From the NCBI RefSeq assembly GCF_026239735.1, contig NZ_JAPIVT010000017.1, positions 1-64,000 of the forward strand: 64,000 bases of DNA, given 5' to 3'. A program made the position numbers and the translations under genes. The notes beneath the pieces are model-generated. The model was not told where the DNA came from. It was given only the letters and a program-made list of their open reading frames with translations, and did not search any database. This stretch comes from Pedobacter sp. MC2016-05. Its GTDB lineage: Bacteria; Bacteroidota; Bacteroidia; Sphingobacteriales; Sphingobacteriaceae. Below, piece by piece: positions 46,211 to 53,557 of this stretch (positions within the stretch are counted from its first letter, which is position 1; each line of letters begins with the position of its first letter).

Positions 46211-47271
46211 TTAGCAGCTTCTTCTTTTACAGCCAATTGACCACAGGCGGCATCAATATCTTTACCACGACTTCGGCGAATATTTGTATTGATTCCCTGG
46301 CTTTTCAAATAGTTTGAAAAAGCATCTATTTTATCGCCTTCGGCGTTAGTGAAATCTGCAAATGAAATTGGATTGTATTCAATTAAATTTACTTTGCAGG
46401 GAATATGTTTACAGAATTTCACTAAATCCATCGCATCGGAAATCTCGTCATTAAAATGGTTGAAAACAATGTATTCGTAAGTAACCGGATTTTTAGTCTT
46501 GGCGAAATAATATTTCAAGGCATCGGCCAAAGCGTTTAATGAATTTGCCTCATTGATGGGCATAATCTCATTGCGTTTCTTATCATCTGCAGCATGGAGA
46601 GAAAGAGCAAGATTAAATTTTGCTCCATCATCGCCCAACTTTTTGATCATTTTGGCAATGCCTGCAGTGGAAACCGTAATCCGCTTGTAGCTCATATTTA
46701 ATCCATCTGGAGCGGTAATTCGCTCTATTGACTTAAGTACATTGGTGTAATTTAAAAGCGGTTCGCCCATACCCATGTACACAATATTGGTTAGGGGATT
46801 ATTGTAGTTTTGCTTGGCTTGTTTGTCGATCAAAACCACCTGATCATAAATTTCATCTGCATTAAGGTTTCTTTTACGATCCATATAACCCGTTGCACAG
46901 AATTTACAGGTTAAGCTACAACCCACTTGCGAACTTACGCAAGCAGTCATCCGATCTTCAAGCGGAATTAAAACGCCCTCTACGATATTTCCATCTGCAA
47001 GACGAAACGTGTTTTTAATAGTATGGTCGTTACTGAACTGAGAATTGTTCACCTGAACAGCATTAATGGCAAAACTTTCATCTAATGTTTTGCGCAAATC
47101 TTTAGAAAGATTGCTCATCTCATCAAACGTAGTGGCTGATTTTTCCCATAACCACTGATAGATTTGTTTCGCCCTAAATGCAGGCTGTTGCAATGCGGTT
47201 AAGTGCTGTTGCAATTGAGGCAAATCCAATGAGCGGATATCGATTTTTTTTGCTGTTACCATTTGTTGCAA
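46207..47271 (-). CDS. rlmN: RlmN, dual-specificity RNA methyltransferase, 354 aa
   Basis: Radical-SAM CxxxCxxC is in SQVGCSLTCKFCATGYMDRK near residue 120, with the methyl-carrier Cys in DAACGQL near the C-terminus. GEPLLNYTNV, RITVSTAGIAKMI and LALSLHAADDKKRNEIMPIN are RlmN signatures. It makes m2A2503 in 23S rRNA and m2A37 in some tRNAs. Start at 47271 or at the later Met (MVTAKK, 47262). It converges with the LRR-kinase, overlapping by 4 bp. Confidence 0.95.
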   Translation of the reverse strand: MQQMVTAKKIDIRSLDLPQLQQHLTALQQPAFRAKQIYQWLWEKSATTFDEMSNLSKDLRKTLDESFAINAVQVNNSQFSNDHTIKNTFRLADGNIVEGVLIPLEDRMTACVSSQVGCSLTCKFCATGYMDRKRNLNADEIYDQVVLIDKQAKQNYNNPLTNIVYMGMGEPLLNYTNVLKSIERITAPDGLNMSYKRITVSTAGIAKMIKKLGDDGAKFNLALSLHAADDKKRNEIMPINEANSLNALADALKYYFAKTKNPVTYEYIVFNHFNDEISDAMDLVKFCKHIPCKVNLIEYNPISFADFTNAEGDKIDAFSNYLKSQGINTNIRRSRGKDIDAACGQLAVKEEAAN

Positions 47272-47350
47272 AGGTACTTAAAAAAGCTTTTAAGCTGAAA
47301 GATCAAAGCAGAAAGCTAACAGCTTAGTTTCGAATTTTACAATTTGCAGG

Positions 47351-48325
47351 CTATCTGCCTCTTTGTCTGGTATTTGATTTTCCTGAAGGTTTACCTTTTT
47401 GAGGTTTAGAATTTTTATGGGCAGCTCCACTTTTCCCAGCAGATTTTGAGGAAGAATGAGACGTGCTTTTTTTTGCTCCACCCGATTTCGAAACTGGTTT
47501 ACTGGACTTAAATGTTTTTTTAGGTTGATCTTGTTTCAACTCGGGGATTTCTTCCCAGGAATTTGTTTTCTTTTTGCTGTTCTTCGGTTTTGCTACAGCC
47601 TCAGATGAAGATTTTTCGACACTCTTCATGATGCCATTCATCTCCTCTTCACTCAACTCTCTAAATTCACCTGTGGGAATGCCTTTCAGATTAATATTCA
47701 TAATCCTTGTACGTTCCAGCTTGGTTACCTCATAACCAAAATGTTCACACATCCTGCGGATTTGCCTGTTTAAACCTTGTATCAGAATGATGTTGAAAAC
47801 AAATGTACTGACTTGACGGACCTTGCACTTGCGGGTGTTTACGCCCAAAATAGGTACACCACTACTCATCTCAAACACAAAATCTTCGGTTACCGGCTTA
47901 TTAACTGTAACCACATATTCTTTTTCGTGTTTATTTCCTGCTCTTAAAATCTTGTTAACAATATCACCATTGTTGGTTAAGAAAATCAACCCAGATGAAT
48001 CTTTATCTAACCGGCCAATAGGAAATATACGTTCGCTATGGTTGATGTAATCAACGATATTATCTTTAACATTAGATTCTGTTGTGCTGGTAACGCCTAC
48101 AGGTTTGTTAAAAGCCAATAAAATAAAATTTGATTCTTCCTTCGGTTCGATGTTATGACCATTAACCATCACCTTATCACCAGCAAAAACCTGATCTCCT
48201 ATTTTGGCTCTTTTGCCATTGATGAAAACATTGCCCTTCTCGATAAATCGATCTGCTTCACGGCGGGAACACAAACCGCTCTCACTTATAAATTTATTTA
48301 ACCGGGTTGCAGCATTATTGTTCAT
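47351..48325 (-). CDS. RluF-like 23S rRNA pseudouridine synthase with long Lys/Ser tail, 324 aa
   Basis: An N-terminal S4 RNA-binding domain (LNKFISESGLCSRREADRFI, KVMVNGHNI) precedes the RsuA/RluF catalytic site IGRLDKDSSGLIFLTNNGD with its Asp. INRQIRRMCEHFGYEVTKLE is the family end. The last 90 residues are a Lys/Ser/Gly-rich tail (KKSTSHSSSKSAGKSGAAHK) common in Bacteroidota and probably disordered. Modifies 23S rRNA. RluF versus RluB subtype not settled. Confidence 0.88.
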   Translation of the reverse strand: MNNNAATRLNKFISESGLCSRREADRFIEKGNVFINGKRAKIGDQVFAGDKVMVNGHNIEPKEESNFILLAFNKPVGVTSTTESNVKDNIVDYINHSERIFPIGRLDKDSSGLIFLTNNGDIVNKILRAGNKHEKEYVVTVNKPVTEDFVFEMSSGVPILGVNTRKCKVRQVSTFVFNIILIQGLNRQIRRMCEHFGYEVTKLERTRIMNINLKGIPTGEFRELSEEEMNGIMKSVEKSSSEAVAKPKNSKKKTNSWEEIPELKQDQPKKTFKSSKPVSKSGGAKKSTSHSSSKSAGKSGAAHKNSKPQKGKPSGKSNTRQRGR

Positions 48326-48406
48326 GATGCAATTTTACGGAAATAAATTATGTTATGACCACTAAGAAACAAAGAACACCAACAATAATTGGTGTTCTTT
48401 GTTTAC

Positions 48407-48907
48407 TTAAGAAAAACCTTGATCATCCGCACTTGGACCATAACTACCTGGAATAGGGATATTCAGTAATCTTAAATAAACACCTAATTGCGCCCTGTGG
48501 TGAATAATCTGGCTAAAGGCTAGGCGGATCATTTCATATTTAGTCAAATCGCCGAGAATTTGATCTCCATTTCGCAAAATCCATTGATTGTTTAACCGTT
48601 GAGCGTCGGCATTTTCTAACTCTTGCTTTCCGCTTTGATAACTCTCTTCCAGGAGATGAATCAAATCATCGTTGGTGCTTACCTTTTTTTCTTCGTAGGG
48701 AGTGGTTGCGAAATCCAAACCATCTGCGGTAATGGCTAAACTTACCCATCCTGGAAGTTCTGCAATATGGCTCACCAATGATTTCATTTTCATGCTTCTT
48801 TCGTGAGGTGCCCAATCAAATTTTTCTGTAGGAACCAAAGCCAAAAATTTGTTAGTGGTGTTGAATTCTGCCTCGAATTCTTTCAATAATAATTTAATAA
48901 TATCCAT
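48407..48907 (-). CDS. DinB-family protein, 166 aa
   Basis: The frame reaches 48994, but homologous DinB proteins begin near MDIIKLLLKEFEAEFNTTNK (ATG at 48907), so that start was chosen. SLVSHIAELPGWVSLAI and FSQIIHHRAQLGVYLRLLNI supply the DinB/YfiT metal-binding histidines in the four-helix bundle. Possibly a thiol-transferase or stress protein. Function not defined. Confidence 0.75.
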   Translation of the reverse strand: MDIIKLLLKEFEAEFNTTNKFLALVPTEKFDWAPHERSMKMKSLVSHIAELPGWVSLAITADGLDFATTPYEEKKVSTNDDLIHLLEESYQSGKQELENADAQRLNNQWILRNGDQILGDLTKYEMIRLAFSQIIHHRAQLGVYLRLLNIPIPGSYGPSADDQGFS

Positions 48908-49122
48908 ATTTTGCTGTTTTGTTTTTTCTATTGTGTTTATTTCCATCAATAATAAATCTGCTATACTCATGGTTTTCTTGATTTGCTTAAACAAAGAAAA
49001 GGTGCCGGAGTGACAACCCTATGGCAGTGCGGAATTTTTCTTCAAAAAAAACAACTTTTATTTCATTTTAAATTTAGGGGTAAAATAGTCTGATTATCCT
49101 TAAAAAAAATTATGTTTGAAAA

Positions 49123-49866
49123 ATGGATAGTATCAGAATTAACACTGCTCAAAATATCGATATTGAATATGAAATTGCAGGTTTGGGTGAGCGAATAGCG
49201 GCTAGATGTATAGATTTAGCAGGCTTTGCGATACTATTTGTTGTTGCCTGGATTTTGTTTATCATCGGATCTATAAGTGTTTCTGGAACATTAGGTGTGG
49301 TAATTCTGATCGTCTACCTTATTATATTTGCGTTTTATGATTTAGTTTGCGAGCTCACCATGAACGGACAATCGTTTGGCAAGCGAGTGATGAAAATTAA
49401 AGTGATTAATCTGGATGGAACACAACCAACTTTCGGACAATACTTAATTAGGTGGTTATTCAGAATGATTGATTTTGGTTTTCCATTAGGCTGGGGGGTG
49501 ATTGCATTGGCATCTGTAGCGGTAACCGAAAATCATCAACGGCTGGGAGACTTACTTGCCAAAACGACACTGATAAAAATGATTCCGCGTACCCAACTCA
49601 ATCAGGTAGCTTTTAAGCTTAGTTTGCCAGAAGAATATCAACCTCAATTTAAAGAGGTAATGCATTTAACCGATAGAGATGTAGAACTGATCCACGAGGT
49701 GCTTACAGGTTATTATCAAACGGGAAACGCCAGCCTAATTTATGCGATGGCTGCAAAAACCAAAGAACATATTCTTGTGAATATGCCTGCAGGCATGAAC
49801 GAGTTGCAGTTTTTAGAAACCGTGCTGAAGGATTATAATTATATCACTTCGAACCTTACCATTTAA
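49123..49866 (+). CDS. RDD-family membrane protein, 247 aa
   Basis: After IDIEYEIAGLGERIAARCID comes the RDD region, with R-C-I-D and ELTMNGQSFGKRVMKIKVIN, and DFGFPLGWGVIALASVAVTE. Several membrane helices (GFAILFVVAWILFIIGS, TLGVVILIVYLIIFAFYD) form its core. A soluble C-terminal third. RDD proteins lack a defined enzyme activity and may be transport related. Its stop overlaps the convergent DUF2752 gene by 4 bp. Confidence 0.8.
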   Translation: MDSIRINTAQNIDIEYEIAGLGERIAARCIDLAGFAILFVVAWILFIIGSISVSGTLGVVILIVYLIIFAFYDLVCELTMNGQSFGKRVMKIKVINLDGTQPTFGQYLIRWLFRMIDFGFPLGWGVIALASVAVTENHQRLGDLLAKTTLIKMIPRTQLNQVAFKLSLPEEYQPQFKEVMHLTDRDVELIHEVLTGYYQTGNASLIYAMAAKTKEHILVNMPAGMNELQFLETVLKDYNYITSNLTI

Positions 49867-50267
49867 GCAGCTAGATACTTGAAAGGTTCATAGGGCAGAT
49901 TTCTAGCGATCCAGAATAATATTACAATTACAAATATTATTTTGGGTGTTAATGGATTTTGCCAAACCGTTAAAGTAAAATCTCTATTGATAGCATATCC
50001 TAATACCTTTAGGAAAAAGTGCGTAGTTAATAAAGGTAAACTTAGTACTAATAATAAATTGTAATTAGCGGCTAATAAAACATCACCATGTAACAGTGAG
50101 TGAACTGCCCTTTGTGATCCGCATCCTGGGCAATCAAGTTGTAAAAACCGATGGAAGGGACATTCTGGGAAAAAATTATACATCTCAGGATTGAAATTAT
50201 AATATACTATACATAGTGTAGCACAAATTATCAATCCTAAGATGTATTTTAATTTATCTGTAATCAC
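49863..50267 (-). CDS. DUF2752 membrane protein, 134 aa
   Basis: The conserved ECPFHRFLQLDCPGCGSQRA then VHSLLHGDVLLAANYNLLLV is the DUF2752 signature, with cysteines in DCPGCGSQRA. Three membrane helices. It overlaps the CD225 gene upstream by 14 bp, so the two are co-transcribed. Function unknown, often found with dispanin-type proteins in Bacteroidota. Confidence 0.85.
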   Translation of the reverse strand: MITDKLKYILGLIICATLCIVYYNFNPEMYNFFPECPFHRFLQLDCPGCGSQRAVHSLLHGDVLLAANYNLLLVLSLPLLTTHFFLKVLGYAINRDFTLTVWQNPLTPKIIFVIVILFWIARNLPYEPFKYLAA

Positions 50268-50619
50268 TCATCATCGCCCCGCCAAAGCCTAAAACAACAA
50301 AAAACAAAATATAGAGTACATAAACGCCAATTCCTATGAAAAATCCAATTTTTGTCCACTTTCCAGCGGCTTGTGAAGCAGCTTGAGCTCCAGCAAAATC
50401 GCCCATCGCGTATTTGCTATTAACACTAGCAGCATTAACAATTCCGACAATTCCTAATGGCAGGCAACAAAACAATGTAACTAAAATTGATTCTACCAAC
50501 CAATTTTTTGGTGCAGGGCCGTGATTTCCGCCAAACTGTTGCTGACCGAAAGGCTGTTGCTGACCGAATGGTTGTTGTTGCCCAAAAGGCTTCTGATCCT
50601 GAGGTGTTTGATCATCCAT
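50254..50619 (-). CDS. CD225/dispanin-type membrane protein, 121 aa
   Basis: A Gln/Gly/Pro-rich N-terminus with three FGQQQ repeats precedes the dispanin core WLVESILVTLFCCLPLGIVG, IVNAASVNSKYAMGDFAGAQ and AASQAAGKWTKIGFFIGIGV. CD225 proteins have two membrane helices and are related to interferon-induced transmembrane proteins. Bacterial role unknown. The N-terminal repeats are low-complexity. Confidence 0.8.
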   Translation of the reverse strand: MDDQTPQDQKPFGQQQPFGQQQPFGQQQFGGNHGPAPKNWLVESILVTLFCCLPLGIVGIVNAASVNSKYAMGDFAGAQAASQAAGKWTKIGFFIGIGVYVLYILFFVVLGFGGAMMSDYR

Positions 50620-50703
50620 AATAAATGTTTTTTAAGGTTTTAATTTAAATAGTTAAACTAAAGTAAAATTTTAAATTTAATAACCGAGTAAACTGGCCTC
50701 AAA

Positions 50704-51426
50704 TTATTTCAGAACGGCGCTAACTTTTGGATTTAAAGCATTCGCCCATTCGGAATACATTTTAGCGCTTGGATGAAGTCCATCATTTGCAATTAGGGAT
50801 AAATCGCTACTTGCTTTTCTTGATGCTGGCGTGATATTGGTATAGCTAATGTCCGCCGAAATAGTAATCTGCTCATTAATGGCATTAAAACTATCAATTT
50901 CTGATGCGATAACCTGAGGGCTTTTACCAGCGTTTTTACCAAAAGGGGTTACGCCCCAATCGGGTATAGAGACCACAAAAACTTTTGTTTTATCGCCATT
51001 GGCAAATGAAATGGCGGTTTGTAACAATTCTGCAAACTCTTTTTTATATGTTTCGATGGAATTGCCTCGATATTGGTTATTCACTCCGATTAATAGGGTA
51101 ACAATATCAAATTTCTGAGTGAGTTTAGCCTGCACAATTGCGCTTTGCAGTTCGCTGGTTGTCCAACCGGTGGTGGCTATAATTTTAGGACTTGCCACAT
51201 TGATACCGTTATTCTTTAGCATACTTTGCAACTGGAAGGGAAACGACTCACTCTGTTTAACCGATTCGCCGATGGTATAAGAATCCCCAAGAGCGAGGTA
51301 GGTTCGGCTTTGGCCAGAAGGAGGTATTGTGCTTGGGTTAGGCTGATCGATTTCGGGCATATTTCGTTGCTTACTACAAGCCGAAGTTAACAAAGAAAAC
51401 AAAACGACACTTAATAAAACTTTCAT
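50704..51426 (-). CDS. SGNH/GDSL-family hydrolase lipoprotein, 240 aa
   Basis: A lipoprotein signal (MKVLLSVVLFSLLTSAC) is followed by block I YLALGDSYTIGESV with the catalytic Ser, block III VTLLIGVNNQYRG, and block V NDGLHPSAKMYSEWANAL with the Asp and His. An esterase or lipase at the cell envelope. Substrate unknown. Separate transcription unit from lipB. Confidence 0.85.
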   Translation of the reverse strand: MKVLLSVVLFSLLTSACSKQRNMPEIDQPNPSTIPPSGQSRTYLALGDSYTIGESVKQSESFPFQLQSMLKNNGINVASPKIIATTGWTTSELQSAIVQAKLTQKFDIVTLLIGVNNQYRGNSIETYKKEFAELLQTAISFANGDKTKVFVVSIPDWGVTPFGKNAGKSPQVIASEIDSFNAINEQITISADISYTNITPASRKASSDLSLIANDGLHPSAKMYSEWANALNPKVSAVLK

Positions 51427-51481
51427 AACCCAATTTACGCAAATGGCAGATCACCGGTTTCAAGTTCGCTATCCTTATAGA

Positions 51482-52201
51482 TCAGATCAGATTCATTTTA
51501 AAAAGATCTGCGATATGATTTTTTAGTCTCTCTTTTACTTCTTCTATATCGGGTTGATATCCAAGTTCCCTAGCCAAAGAGGTAACGGCTTTATCGTCAA
51601 TTCCGCAAGGAACAATGTTTTTAAAATAATCGAGATCTACATTTACATTAAAGGCGAAGCCATGCATGGTAACCCAGCGACTGCAGCGAACACCCATTGC
51701 ACAAATTTTTCTGGCTTTTTCGTTATCTGCATCTAACCACACGCCGGTATAACCAGTGTAACGACCAGCTTCAATGCCATAATCTTTTAAAGTTAAAATA
51801 ACAGCTTCTTCAAGTGTTCGAAGATATAAGTGAATGTCCGTAAAAAAGTTATCCAAATCCAAAATGGGGTAACCCACTATTTGGCCCGGACCGTGGTAGG
51901 TAATATCTCCACCACGATTAATTTTATAATAAGTGGCGCCCTTATCTTTTAAGCCTTGTTCATCCAATAATAAATTTTCTGGATGGCCGCTTTTTCCCAA
52001 TGTGTAAACATGAGGATGTTCATTAAAAATAAGATAATTTGGTGTGGGTAACTGAGTGCCGTTTACTCGATTCTCGGTTTTTAATGCTACTGTTTTATTA
52101 AGCAATTCTTCCTGTCTATCCCAGGCTTGCTGGTAATCTGTTAAGCCCCAATCAATAAATTGCGTAGGAACTAAAGGAGCGTTTGTAGGTTGATCATCCA
52201 T
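51482..52201 (-). CDS. lipB: LipB, lipoyl(octanoyl) transferase, 239 aa
   Basis: INRGGDITYHGPGQIVGYPI is the LipB signature. KICAMGVRCSRWVTMHGFAF and FKNIVPCGIDDKAVTSLARE carry the catalytic Lys/Cys pair. It moves octanoyl from acyl carrier protein to lipoyl domains, the first step of lipoate assembly. The following gene upstream of it is the phosphopantetheinyl transferase, 25 bp away, so the two may be co-transcribed and both act on carrier proteins. Confidence 0.95.
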   Translation of the reverse strand: MDDQPTNAPLVPTQFIDWGLTDYQQAWDRQEELLNKTVALKTENRVNGTQLPTPNYLIFNEHPHVYTLGKSGHPENLLLDEQGLKDKGATYYKINRGGDITYHGPGQIVGYPILDLDNFFTDIHLYLRTLEEAVILTLKDYGIEAGRYTGYTGVWLDADNEKARKICAMGVRCSRWVTMHGFAFNVNVDLDYFKNIVPCGIDDKAVTSLARELGYQPDIEEVKERLKNHIADLFKMNLI

Positions 52202-52226
52202 TTATAATTCTTAATAACATTTAGAC

Positions 52227-52868
52227 TCAATGCACAACGTAGCCCAACATATAGCCGTCTTTTGTCTTGAAATAATTTACCGTTAGTTCTCTTGAACCCG
52301 AGGGAAGAGCCACGATGGCATTTAATTTTCCTTCATTTTTAAGCTTAAAGGGCTTTATATGGATGTCGCGTTTGAATTCCAAACCCTTCTTTCCATGCCA
52401 CTTGTAAATAGCTTCTTTAGCGCACCATGCCACATAAAGGCCATCTATATTGTCGCCAATTTGTTTTTGGGCAAGTTCGAGATCACTCAAAAATTTATGG
52501 CGTATACTTTTTATTTTATGTTTAATCAATTCTATATCCACTCCAACAGCATCTTTTTTGCTGATCATAACAGCCGCATAGTCGTACGAATGGCTTAAAG
52601 AGATTTGATAATCGAAATTGGTTAAATAAGGTTTTCCATCTTCATCAAATTGGCAATCGATATATTCTTTGGTATTTAACATGGTACGAAGAAGAAGTCT
52701 TGTGCTTAACCAATGCAATAGCCTTTTGCCACTGTTCAGCGTTGATATAACATCAAGCTCATGTTGCTTAAGCTGAAGGCCAGCCAACATTTCAGCTTCA
52801 GTTTCCTCAATTTTCCAGATTGCAAGAACTGAATGCTCATCAACATTTTTATTATAAATTATAGGCAT
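52227..52868 (-). CDS. 4'-phosphopantetheinyl transferase superfamily protein, 213 aa
   Basis: DAVGVDIELI gives the Mg-binding Asp-x-Glu and YVAWCAKEAIYKWHGKKGL the W-x-x-KE-A motif of Sfp-type enzymes. QISLSHSYDYAAVMI is the conserved upstream box. The enzyme loads the phosphopantetheine arm onto acyl or peptidyl carrier proteins. It lies directly upstream of lipB. Confidence 0.9.
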   Translation of the reverse strand: MPIIYNKNVDEHSVLAIWKIEETEAEMLAGLQLKQHELDVISTLNSGKRLLHWLSTRLLLRTMLNTKEYIDCQFDEDGKPYLTNFDYQISLSHSYDYAAVMISKKDAVGVDIELIKHKIKSIRHKFLSDLELAQKQIGDNIDGLYVAWCAKEAIYKWHGKKGLEFKRDIHIKPFKLKNEGKLNAIVALPSGSRELTVNYFKTKDGYMLGYVVH

Positions 52869-52939
52869 TTATAAAATTGAGATTAGCATGCAAAACTATC
52901 TTAATTAATTGATAATTTAGGCCAAAAATACGCATAAAA

Positions 52940-53476
52940 ATGATATTATCTGATAAAAGGATTTTAGAAGAAATTGATAAGGGAACAATCATAATCGAGC
53001 CCTTTAAAAGAGAAAGCTTAGGTACAAATTCTTACGATGTCCATTTAGGGAAATACCTGGCTACCTATAAAAGCCGCGTGTTGGATGCCAAGCAGCATAA
53101 TGAAATTGAGCATTTTGAAATTCCGAAAGATGGTTTTGTATTACACCCAGGTACCTTATACCTTGGCGTAACCCTTGAATACACGGAAACACATGGCCAC
53201 GTACCTTTTTTAGAGGGAAAAAGCAGCACCGGGCGCCTTGGGATTGACATACACGCCACTGCGGGTAAGGGTGATGTGGGTTTCTGCAATACCTGGACAT
53301 TGGAAATCTCTGTTGCTCAACCTGTAAAAATTTATGCAGGGATGCCCATAGGCCAGTTAATTTATTTTGTGGTAGAAGGAAATATCGAAACCATGTATAA
53401 TACCAAAGGGAATGCAAAATATAATAATAAGACTACTAAACCAGTGGAAAGCATGATGTGGAAGAACAAATTTTAG
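52940..53476 (+). CDS. dcd: dCTP deaminase (Dcd), 178 aa
   Basis: FKRESLGTNSYDVHLGKYLA, LEGKSSTGRLGIDIHATAGK and GDVGFCNTWTLEISVAQPVK are dCTP deaminase signatures, with the catalytic Glu in LEIS. It gives dUTP for thymidylate synthesis. The bifunctional dUTPase activity, if any, cannot be read here. Divergent from the phosphopantetheinyl transferase gene. Confidence 0.93.
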   Translation: MILSDKRILEEIDKGTIIIEPFKRESLGTNSYDVHLGKYLATYKSRVLDAKQHNEIEHFEIPKDGFVLHPGTLYLGVTLEYTETHGHVPFLEGKSSTGRLGIDIHATAGKGDVGFCNTWTLEISVAQPVKIYAGMPIGQLIYFVVEGNIETMYNTKGNAKYNNKTTKPVESMMWKNKF

Positions 53477-53557
53477 AACTAAAATTCACGTTACCTTCAT
53501 AAAAATATGCCTCCGGTTTTGTACCTTGAGGCATATTTTTTTACACCCTAGCCACAA